Shown here: one piece after another, positions 7,976 through 14,455 of the stretch
How positions within the stretch are numbered: the stretch's first letter is position 1
Layout: every line of letters begins with the position of its first letter
Assembly (NCBI GenBank): GCA_035942035.1
Contig: DASZDK010000065.1
Coordinates: 1-21,947, forward strand
DNA length: 21,947 nucleotides
Origin: JAHWJR01 sp035942035
Lineage (GTDB): Bacteria > Actinomycetota > Acidimicrobiia > Acidimicrobiales > CADCSY01
Direction: 5' to 3'
Position numbers and translations under genes: made by a program
Notes under the pieces: model-generated
What the model was told of the DNA's origin: nothing
Seen by the model: the letters and a program-made list of their open reading frames with translations, nothing else
Database searches by the model: none

Positions 7976-8776
7976 GTGACCGGGCCGGCTCGCCCGTGCC
8001 GGCGCTGGGTCACCCTGGTCACCGCCGCCCTGGTCGCCACCGGGTGCGGCGGGCAAGGGGAGCCCGGCGGGCCCACCAGGCTGGTGGTGTTCGCCGCCGC
8101 CTCGCTCACCGAGGCCTTCGAGGCGCTGGCTTCCGACTTCGAGGCCGCTCATCCCGGCGTCGTCGTCGACCTCCACCTGGCGGGGACGCCCACGCTGGTG
8201 TTCCAGCTGCGCGAGGGTGCGAGGGCAGGGTCGGTCGCCGCCGACGTGGTGGCCACGGCCGACGACGCCAGCATGCGGGACCTCGTCGAGGCGGGGATGG
8301 TGCTCCGGCCCGTGGTCTTCGCCCGGAACCGGCTGGCCATCGCCGTGCCCCCGGGCAACCCCGCCGGGGTGGGAGGCGTGGCCGACCTGGGCCGTCCCGG
8401 GCTGCGAGTGGCGCTGGCCGATCCGGCGGTGCCGGCCGGCAGGTACACCGAGGAGGTGCTGGCCCGGGCGGGCGTCGAGGTGCACCGGCCCAGCCGGGAA
8501 CCAAGCGTGAAGGCGGTGGCCACCCGGATCGAGCTGGGGGAGGCCGACGCCGGCGTGGTCTACGTCACCGACGTCAGGGCGGCGCGGGGCCGGCTGGAGG
8601 CGGTGGCGATCCCCGGCGCCGGCGTGGTGGCCCGTTACCCGATCGCCGTGACGGCGGGAACCGAGCAGCGGCAGGCGGCGGAGGCCTTCGTCGCCTTCGT
8701 GCGCTCGGCCTCGGGCCAGGAGGTCCTGGCCGGCGCCGGCTTCTTGGCTTCGGCCGGGGAGCCGGTGCCGGGATGA
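7976..8776 (+). CDS. modA: Molybdate ABC transporter substrate-binding lipoprotein ModA
   Basis: ModA captures molybdate (or tungstate) outside the membrane and delivers it to ModBC. From the GTG at 7976 the 266-residue product has a short basic start, a hydrophobic stretch and a lipobox-like A-T-G-C with C24, so the mature protein is probably lipid-anchored. The mature part opens with the family pattern V-F-A-A-A-S-L-T-E-A-F and contains A-D-V-V-A-T-A-D-D and a run resembling the usual N-R-L-A-I-A-V-P. The gene starts 34 bases after secF with no clear ribosome site, and its stop overlaps the modB ATG. No molybdenum-cofactor riboswitch or ModE site is visible in the short gap. Other oxyanions remain possible. 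Confidence 0.88.
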   Translation: MTGPARPCRRWVTLVTAALVATGCGGQGEPGGPTRLVVFAAASLTEAFEALASDFEAAHPGVVVDLHLAGTPTLVFQLREGARAGSVAADVVATADDASMRDLVEAGMVLRPVVFARNRLAIAVPPGNPAGVGGVADLGRPGLRVALADPAVPAGRYTEEVLARAGVEVHRPSREPSVKAVATRIELGEADAGVVYVTDVRAARGRLEAVAIPGAGVVARYPIAVTAGTEQRQAAEAFVAFVRSASGQEVLAGAGFLASAGEPVPG

Positions 8777-9561
8777 GGTCCCCGCGGAGCGCCCTGGCCC
8801 TGGGGCTGGCGCTGCCGGGCGCCGCCCTCCTGGGCCTCCCGCTGGTTGCCCTGGTCTGGAAGGCGCCGTGGAGCCGGGCCGTCGAGCTGCTGGCGGAACC
8901 GGGGGCCCTGACTGCGCTGCGGCTCTCTCTGGTGTCGTCGATGGTGGCGGCGGCGCTGACTGTGGTCCTCGGGCTGCCGCTGGCCTGGGTGCAGGCCCGG
9001 GTGGCGTACCGGGGCAGCGGCCTGGTGCGGGCGCTGATCACCCTGCCCATCGTGCTGCCGCCGGTCTCGGGTGGGGTGGCGCTGCTCCTGGCGTTCGGGC
9101 GCCGGGGGCTGGTGGGCCAGTGGCTCGACCGCGGCCTGGGGCTCGGGCTGCCCTTCACTCCCGCAGGGGTGGTCCTGGCCCAGACCTTCGTGGCCCTGCC
9201 CTTCCTGGTGCTCACCACCGAGGCCGGTCTGCGGGCCCTCGACACCCGCCTCGAGCACGCCGCCCGCACCCTCGGTGCCTCCCGGGCAGAGGTGTTCCGC
9301 CGGGTCACGCTGCCCCTGCTGGCGCCCTCCCTGGCGGCGGGAGCGGCACTGTCGTGGGCCCGTGCCCTCGGGGAGTTCGGTGCCACCATCACCTTCGCCG
9401 GCAACGTCGCCGGCCGGACGCAGACCCTGCCGCTGGCGGTCTTCCTCGCCCTCCAGGGCGACCCGGAGTCGGCCGTGGTCCTCAGCCTGGTGCTCGTCGC
9501 GGTGTCGGTCGCCGTGCTCGTCGGCCTGCGCCGTCACTGGGCGCCGGGGCTCGTGCGGTGA
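8773..9561 (+). CDS. modB: Molybdate ABC transporter permease ModB
   Basis: This is the membrane channel of the molybdate importer. The 262-residue product has about five to six hydrophobic segments and the permease EAA loop, seen here as E-H-A-A-R-T-L-G-A-S-R-A-E-V-F-R-R-V-T-L-P (about 167-187), which contacts the ATPase. Segments L-P-I-V-L-P-P-V-S-G-G and A-L-G-E-F-G-A-T-I-T-F-A-G-N are characteristic of ModB/CysT-type permeases. The ATG overlaps the modA stop (ATGA) and the stop overlaps the modC GTG (GTGA), so the three proteins are made in coupled fashion. Confidence 0.93.
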   Translation: MRSPRSALALGLALPGAALLGLPLVALVWKAPWSRAVELLAEPGALTALRLSLVSSMVAAALTVVLGLPLAWVQARVAYRGSGLVRALITLPIVLPPVSGGVALLLAFGRRGLVGQWLDRGLGLGLPFTPAGVVLAQTFVALPFLVLTTEAGLRALDTRLEHAARTLGASRAEVFRRVTLPLLAPSLAAGAALSWARALGEFGATITFAGNVAGRTQTLPLAVFLALQGDPESAVVLSLVLVAVSVAVLVGLRRHWAPGLVR

Positions 9562-10619
9562 CCGCCGGCCTGAGCGCCGCGGTGGGGGCCCGGGTCGGCG
9601 AGCTCCGCCTCGACGTGGCCCTGGATGCGCTTCCCGGAGAGGTGGTGGCCGTGGTGGGGCCCAACGGCGCCGGCAAGTCGTCCCTGCTGCGGGCCCTGGC
9701 CGGCCTCGTGCCCCTGTGCGCCGGGCGGGTGGTCATGGGCGACACCGTCCTGGAGGACGCCGCCACCGGCCACCGCCTGGCGCCGGAACGACGGCCGGTG
9801 GGCGTGGCCTTCCAGGACCGGCTGCTGTTCCCCCATCTCAGCGCCCTCGACAACGTGGCCTTCGGCCTGCGCTGCCGCGGCGTGCGGCGGGCGGAGGCGA
9901 GGCGTCGGGCGGCGGAGTGGCTGGACCGCCTCGGCGTGGGTCACCGGGCGGTGTCCCGGCCGGCGACCCTCTCCGGCGGCGAGGCTCAGCGGGTGGCGCT
10001 GGCCCGGGCGCTGGCGGTGGAGCCGGCGCTGTTGCTGCTCGACGAGCCGCTCTCGGCGCTCGACGTCGAGGCCCGTGCCGCCCTGCGCCGGGAGCTGCGC
10101 CCGCTCATGGCCGGCGCCGGCGTGGCGGTGCTCGTCACCCACGACCCGCTCGAGGCCATGACCCTGGCTGGCCGGCTGGTGGTGCTCGAGCACGGCCGGG
10201 TGGTCCAGCACGGGACGCCCCGGGAGGTCGCCGAGCGCCCCCGCTCGCCGTGGGTCGCCGAGCTGGTGGGCGTCAATCTCTTGGCCGGGCAGGGGCGCGA
10301 CGGCGGCGTCGAGCTGGCGGAGGGGGGCTGGCTGGCGGCGCCCGGCGCTGGCCGGGGGCAGGTCTTGGCCGTGGTCCATCCCCGAGCCGTGGCCGTGCAC
10401 CGCCGCCCGCCGGAGGGTTCGCCCCGCAACGTGTGGACGGGCCGGGCCGAGGCGGTCGAGCTGCTGGGAGACCGCGCCCGGGTGCGAGTGGCCCTCGACG
10501 GGCGGCCGCCGCTGGTGGCCGAGGTCACGCCGGCGGCGGTCACCGACCTCGCCCTCGACGACGGCGGCGAGGTCTGGGTCACGGTGAAGGCCACCGAGGT
10601 GCGGGTCTTCCCCGCCTGA
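9558..10619 (+). CDS. modC: Molybdate ABC transporter ATP-binding protein ModC
   Basis: ModC hydrolyses ATP to drive molybdate import through ModB. The 353-residue product shows Walker A G-P-N-G-A-G-K-S at 34-41, the Q-loop at Q86, the ABC signature L-S-G-G-E at 138-142, Walker B L-L-L-L-D-E-P at about 158-164 and the switch histidine H195. After about residue 285 comes a C-terminal domain of the MOP/TOBE type, with a V-E-L-L-G-D-R-A-R-V-R-V pattern, which in this family binds molybdate and can regulate transport. The GTG start overlaps the modB stop. The gene ends 32 bases before the convergent hydrolase gene, with only a weak CCTGG/CCAGG inverted repeat between them. Confidence 0.93.
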   Translation: MTAGLSAAVGARVGELRLDVALDALPGEVVAVVGPNGAGKSSLLRALAGLVPLCAGRVVMGDTVLEDAATGHRLAPERRPVGVAFQDRLLFPHLSALDNVAFGLRCRGVRRAEARRRAAEWLDRLGVGHRAVSRPATLSGGEAQRVALARALAVEPALLLLDEPLSALDVEARAALRRELRPLMAGAGVAVLVTHDPLEAMTLAGRLVVLEHGRVVQHGTPREVAERPRSPWVAELVGVNLLAGQGRDGGVELAEGGWLAAPGAGRGQVLAVVHPRAVAVHRRPPEGSPRNVWTGRAEAVELLGDRARVRVALDGRPPLVAEVTPAAVTDLALDDGGEVWVTVKATEVRVFPA

Positions 10620-10651
10620 CCCTGGCACGATCCCCGATTCCCAGGAGGGGG

Positions 10652-11467
10652 TCAGCGGTTGGCGTGCTCAGCCAGGACGGCGTCGCTCAGGGCCGGCCAC
10701 GCCGTGGTGGCCCACCGGTCGAAGTCGCGGTCGGAGAGCGAGGCGCACGCCAGATCGGCGTCGGGATCGACCCAGAGAAAGCCCCCGGCCCGGCCGAAGT
10801 GACCGAAGGTGCGGGGCGAGTTGGCCGTGCCCGTCCAGTGCGGGACCTTGCGGTCCCGCAGCTCGAAGCCCAGGCCCCAGTCGTTGGGCGTGTGATGGCC
10901 GAAGCCGGGGAGGACGCCGGCCAGCCCCTGGAAGGCGGGCCGGGTGGCCGCCGCCAGGGTGGCCTCGTGCACCAGGGTGGGACGGAGCAACTCCAGGGCC
11001 AGGTGCGACAGGTCGATGAGCGGCCCCCTGGCCCCCTTGGCCGCCGATCCTCCCCAGGACGTTGCGGTCATGCCCAGCGGCTGGAGTACGGCCGCGGTGA
11101 CGTAGTCGACGAAGGGCATGCCCGCCCCCTCGGCCACCGCCTCGGAGAGTGCCTCGAACCCGCGGTTGGAGTAGATCCGCCGGCGGCCCGGCGGGACCAG
11201 GGCCCGGTCGTCGTCCGGGCCCAGCCCGGAGGCGTGGGCCAGCAGGTGGCGGACGGTGGACCTCGGCGGACCGGCAGGGGAGTCGAGGGCAATCGTGCCC
11301 TCCTCCACGGCGACGAGCGTGGCCAGGGCGGTGAGGAGCTTGGTGAGCGACGCCCAGGAGAACACCTCCTCTACCGGGCCGCGGGCCTCGACCACCGCGC
11401 CCGGTGCCATCACCGCCGCCGCCACCCCGACCACGGGCCAGGTGTCGATCGCCGCCAGCGCGGTCAC
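10652..11467 (-). CDS. Serine hydrolase, beta-lactamase/penicillin-binding-protein family
   Basis: The 271-residue product has the three active-site elements of the class C beta-lactamase/DD-peptidase fold: S40-L-T-K43 (nucleophile and general base), Y99-S-N101, and H223-F-G-R-A-G-G in place of the K-T-G box. There is no signal peptide or membrane helix at the GTG start, so the product looks cytoplasmic, or exported by a route not visible here. Members act as esterases, amidases or peptidases, and the substrate cannot be read. The GTG overlaps the stop of the upstream PAP2 gene (GTGA), so the two are coupled. An open frame extending upstream to 12130 is just the antisense of that arrangement and was not used. 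Confidence 0.85.
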   Translation of the reverse strand: MTALAAIDTWPVVGVAAAVMAPGAVVEARGPVEEVFSWASLTKLLTALATLVAVEEGTIALDSPAGPPRSTVRHLLAHASGLGPDDDRALVPPGRRRIYSNRGFEALSEAVAEGAGMPFVDYVTAAVLQPLGMTATSWGGSAAKGARGPLIDLSHLALELLRPTLVHEATLAAATRPAFQGLAGVLPGFGHHTPNDWGLGFELRDRKVPHWTGTANSPRTFGHFGRAGGFLWVDPDADLACASLSDRDFDRWATTAWPALSDAVLAEHANR

Positions 11468-12084
11468 GGCGCCACCGCCCTCCCCGGCCGACCCACGACG
11501 AGGTGTACGGCGGCGCCAGCCACCAGGCCGAGCCCGGCTCCTCCGACCACGTCCAGGGGCAGGTGGGCCCCGACGTAGAGGCGCAGGAGGCAGACCAGCA
11601 CGGCCAGGGCGGCCGCCGCCGCCCGTCCCCACCGCCCCAGATAGGGCCACGCCGTGGTGGCCAGGGCGACGGCCACGGCGGCGTGGCCGGAGACGAAGCC
11701 CAGGCCTCCCACTGGAGCGTCCCGCAGCACCACGGCCTCCACCAGCGCGCCGGGCCGCCCCCGCTCGACGAGTCCCTTGACCACCTTGCCCACGACCCAC
11801 GCCGAGAGGCCGGCGGCACCGAGGGCGAGGCCGGCCCGGTACCGGCGGGTCACCAGGGCGGCGAGGACAGCGGCGGGCACGGCCATCACGTTGCCCAGCT
11901 GCATGGGCGCCCACGCCATGGCGAAGGGGATCCCCCGGACGCGGTTGACGGCCCGGAACACCGCCAGCTCCGGCTCGGGCACCTGGCCGTCGAGGAGCAG
12001 GGCGCTGAGGGCCAGCAGGAACAGCCCGGCGGCGAGCACGGCCAGGTCGGCCACGTGACGGTGGGGAGATCGGCCGGTGGCCAC
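11464..12084 (-). CDS. PAP2-family membrane phosphatase (first copy)
   Basis: The 206-residue integral membrane protein, with about five to six hydrophobic segments, carries all three PAP2 motifs: K103-x6-R110-P111, S-G-H at 132-134, and R168-x5-H174-x3-D178. The serine that normally precedes the motif-3 arginine is leucine here. PAP2 enzymes in bacteria dephosphorylate lipids such as undecaprenyl pyrophosphate or phosphatidylglycerol phosphate on the outer face of the membrane. The GTG start has GGAAGGA about eleven bases upstream. It is coupled to the serine hydrolase downstream and divergent from the flippase-like gene across an 82-base gap. Exact lipid substrate is unknown. Confidence 0.9.
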   Translation of the reverse strand: MATGRSPHRHVADLAVLAAGLFLLALSALLLDGQVPEPELAVFRAVNRVRGIPFAMAWAPMQLGNVMAVPAAVLAALVTRRYRAGLALGAAGLSAWVVGKVVKGLVERGRPGALVEAVVLRDAPVGGLGFVSGHAAVAVALATTAWPYLGRWGRAAAAALAVLVCLLRLYVGAHLPLDVVGGAGLGLVAGAAVHLVVGRPGRAVAP

Positions 12085-12125
12085 GGTGGCGTCGGTCCTT
12101 CCACGACCGGGAGCGAGCGAATTCG

Positions 12126-12131
12126 TACACT
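12126..12131 (+). promoter_or_regulatory. Candidate -10 box for the flippase-like gene
   Basis: TACACT fits TANNNT and lies in the 82-base gap between the divergent PAP2 and flippase genes. The implied leader is about 28 bases and includes the GGGAG site at 12155-12159. No clear -35 is seen. Confidence 0.35.
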
Positions 12132-12166
12132 ACGGCGGCTCGCCCGCCGCATCCGGGAGTCGCGCC

Positions 12167-13231
12167 GTGCCCACGTCGGAACAGTCGGAAGGGATGCGGG
12201 GGCGGCGAAGGGGGCTGCGAGCCCTGATCTCGCTGGTCGTGGTGGTGGGCGTCTTCGCCGGCGTCCTGCCACGAGCGGCCGACCTGTCCGAGGTGTGGGC
12301 GGCGGTCGGCGCCATGACCGGCACCGAGATCGCCACCCTCGGCGTGCTCACGGTGTGGAACCTCGTCAGCTACTGGCTGGTGCAGCTCAGCGCACTCCCC
12401 GGCTTGGGCCTGTGGCGGGCGGGCATGGCCAGCCAGTCGGCGACTGCCTTGGCCAACACCCTGCCTGCGGGCGCCGCGGTGGGCCTCGGGGTCAACTACG
12501 CCATGTACGCGTCGTGGGGGTTCGCCCGCCCGGCCATCACCCGGTCCCTGCTGCTGTCGGGGCTGTGGAACAACTTCGTCAAGGTGGGCATGCCATTGGT
12601 GGCGCTGGCCCTGCTGGCGCTCCAGGGGGACGCCAGCGTCGCCCTGCTCGTCACCGCCCTGGTCGGCGTGGGCCTGCTCGTGGTCGCCCTGGGCACGTTC
12701 GGCCTGATGCTGCGCAGCGAGCGCCTGGCCCGGCGGGTGGGCACGGTCCTCGCCACCCTCGTCTCCCGGCTACGGCGGCTGGTGTCCCGAGGACCGGTCT
12801 GCGGCTGGGCTGATGCCGCCGCCCGCTTCCGCGCCGACACCGTCGGGCTGCTGCGCGACCGGTGGGCCGCCCTTACCCTCACCACGCTGGTCAGCCACCT
12901 CACCCTTTACGCCCTCCTCCTGCTGGCCCTGCGCCACGTCGGCGTGTCGGACGACGAGGTGGGCTGGGCCGAGGTGCTGGGCGCCTTCGCCTTTGTCCGG
13001 CTGATCTCCGCCCTGCCCATCACCCCGGGTGGCCTGGGCGTGGTCGAACTGGGCCTGGTGGCGGCCCTGGTCGTGGCTGGCGGCGAGCGCGAACCGGTGG
13101 TGGCCGGCGTGCTCGTCTACCGAGTGCTCACCTACCTGCTGCCCATCCCCATCGGACTGGTCACCTATCTGGCGTGGACCCGTCGATCGAGTGCGCGTCC
13201 GCCAGGGGCGGCGACGGTGAGCTCGACGTAG
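12167..13231 (+). CDS. LPG-synthase-TM (UPF0104) family membrane protein, flippase-like
   Basis: The 354-residue product is an integral membrane protein of about eight segments. It matches the lysylphosphatidylglycerol-synthase transmembrane family, as in the N-terminal half of MprF, without a catalytic aminoacyl-transfer domain. Supporting patterns are W-N-L-V-S-Y-W near 60, the P-A-G-A-A-V-G-L-G-V-N segment near 105-115, a W-N-N-F-V-K stretch near 140, and the late P-I-T-P-G-G-L-G-V-V-E-L motif, which is the strongest hallmark. In MprF this module flips aminoacylated lipids. GTG was chosen for its GGGAG site seven bases upstream. The last 71 bases overlap the convergent second PAP2 gene. 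Lipid substrate is unknown; the flanking phosphatases suggest a phospho- or prenyl-lipid. Confidence 0.85.
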   Translation: MPTSEQSEGMRGRRRGLRALISLVVVVGVFAGVLPRAADLSEVWAAVGAMTGTEIATLGVLTVWNLVSYWLVQLSALPGLGLWRAGMASQSATALANTLPAGAAVGLGVNYAMYASWGFARPAITRSLLLSGLWNNFVKVGMPLVALALLALQGDASVALLVTALVGVGLLVVALGTFGLMLRSERLARRVGTVLATLVSRLRRLVSRGPVCGWADAAARFRADTVGLLRDRWAALTLTTLVSHLTLYALLLLALRHVGVSDDEVGWAEVLGAFAFVRLISALPITPGGLGVVELGLVAALVVAGGEREPVVAGVLVYRVLTYLLPIPIGLVTYLAWTRRSSARPPGAATVSST

Positions 13232-13883
13232 CCGCCTCCGGGAACCACCGGGGGCGGAGGCGGTTGCGCAGCCCGATCACCACCACCACCGAGACCAGGA
13301 CTGCGGCGGTGCCGAACAACGTGCCGGCCACGGCGTCCGACAGCCAATGGGCCCCGAGGTAGGTGCGGCTCAGGGCCATGGCCAGGACGAACAAGGCGGC
13401 CCGCACCTCCCAACGCCAGCGCGCCGGCCCCGGCGGCAGCAGCACGATCACCAGGGCGAGGGCGGTGACGGCGCCGGCGGTGGCATGGCCGGACGGGAAC
13501 GAGAAGCCGGTCACGTGGACGAGGACGTCCGGCGGGCGGGGACGAGCCACCAGGCCCTTGAACAGGCCGATGCCCACCTCGGAGACGGCCACGGCCAGGG
13601 CCAGGGCGGCGAAGTGGGCCCAGCGACGGCGGAAGACCAGCCACACGCCGACCCCCAGGCGCAGAGGGGCGGTCACCCAGGTGCCGCCCACCACGTCGAG
13701 GACCTTGGCCACGGCCTCCAGCGGGGCGAAGCGGACGGCCTCCATGGCCTCGAGCCAGGCGTCGTCCACCGGCTGGACCGCGGCTCGGGTGACGTCGAAG
13801 CCCACCATGGCGAACAACACGATGGTGGCCAGCAGGGTGCCGGCGGCGAGCTCGATGGCCCGCCGGTGGTTCAGCAGCATCAT
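13161..13883 (-). CDS. PAP2-family membrane phosphatase (second copy)
   Basis: This 240-residue membrane protein has intact PAP2 motifs: K109-x6-R116-P117, P-S-G-H at 130-133, and S172-R173-x5-H179-x3-D183. Two hydrophobic segments precede motif 1 and further ones surround motifs 2 and 3; the last 30 residues are a polar serine/proline-rich tail. It is a probable lipid-phosphate phosphatase, for example of undecaprenyl pyrophosphate type. Its 3' end overlaps that of the flippase-like gene by 71 bases on the opposite strand, so the tail is shaped by both frames. Two ATG codons are adjacent (13883, 13880); no Shine-Dalgarno is clear, but a reverse-strand TAGCGT (13899-13894) ends ten bases before the first ATG. 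Confidence 0.9.
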   Translation of the reverse strand: MMLLNHRRAIELAAGTLLATIVLFAMVGFDVTRAAVQPVDDAWLEAMEAVRFAPLEAVAKVLDVVGGTWVTAPLRLGVGVWLVFRRRWAHFAALALAVAVSEVGIGLFKGLVARPRPPDVLVHVTGFSFPSGHATAGAVTALALVIVLLPPGPARWRWEVRAALFVLAMALSRTYLGAHWLSDAVAGTLFGTAAVLVSVVVVIGLRNRLRPRWFPEAATSSSPSPPLADAHSIDGSTPDR

Positions 13884-13896
13884 GTGGCGCTCAACG

Positions 13897-14427
13897 CTAC
13901 GACTCGGGGAGTCTGTCGAGACCGGCGGTCAGCGGTTCGAGGTCTTCCCGCGGGAACAGCGCGACGGCGTCATGGAGCTCCTGGTAGAGGGTGATGTGCG
14001 GGCCGGTTTCGAAATCGAAGCGGTAGATGACGCAGCCGCCGTCGAACACGTCGTAGGTGCTGCCGGCGAAGCGAGGTCGCACCGAGCTCAGGCGCTGGTA
14101 GCGATCGGTCCCCTCCTCCTCGGGCTCCCCCTGGCTGGCGTCGTCCACGTCGCAGGTCTCCGTGAGCTCGATCTCGGCGGCGCGAAGGCCAGCCCGGTCG
14201 GAGTCGAGCCAGAACCGGGAGCGCTCGCTGTCGACGTCGAGGGCGGCGAAGCTCCATCCCGCCGGCATGCTCTCCAGGCACGGCACCAGCGAGGCGCTCG
14301 GGACCGACTGGGCCAGAATGGCCAGGCGCCGGCTGGCCTTGCACTCCGGCGCCGCCGCCTCCGCCCCGGCACACCCCACCATGGCCAGGGCCAGCACGGC
14401 GGCGACGGCGGGGGGGCGGGCGGTCAT
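13897..14427 (-). CDS. Small probable lipoprotein of unknown function
   Basis: The 176-residue product starts with a short basic end and a hydrophobic stretch ending in M-V-G-C with C19, a slightly unusual but plausible lipobox. It would therefore be a lipid-anchored exported protein. The mature part is acidic, with further cysteines (C29, C54 and two more in the C-terminal half) that could form disulfides, and a hydrophobic core near G-G-C-V-I-Y-R-F-D-F. I do not recognise a family. It lies between PAP2-kinase and second PAP2 genes on the same strand, with gaps of 28 and 13 bases, so a shared transcript is likely. A role at the outer membrane face with these lipid-active proteins is inference from position only. 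Confidence 0.7.
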   Translation of the reverse strand: MTARPPAVAAVLALAMVGCAGAEAAAPECKASRRLAILAQSVPSASLVPCLESMPAGWSFAALDVDSERSRFWLDSDRAGLRAAEIELTETCDVDDASQGEPEEEGTDRYQRLSSVRPRFAGSTYDVFDGGCVIYRFDFETGPHITLYQELHDAVALFPREDLEPLTAGLDRLPES

Positions 14428-14455
14428 GCGGCGGTCGTGGAGCCGGGCTCGGCGG

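Noticed and set aside
10621..10645. CCTGG/CCAGG inverted repeat between modC and the serine hydrolase as a bidirectional terminator.
   Set aside because: Only five base pairs with a fifteen-base loop and no T-run on either strand.
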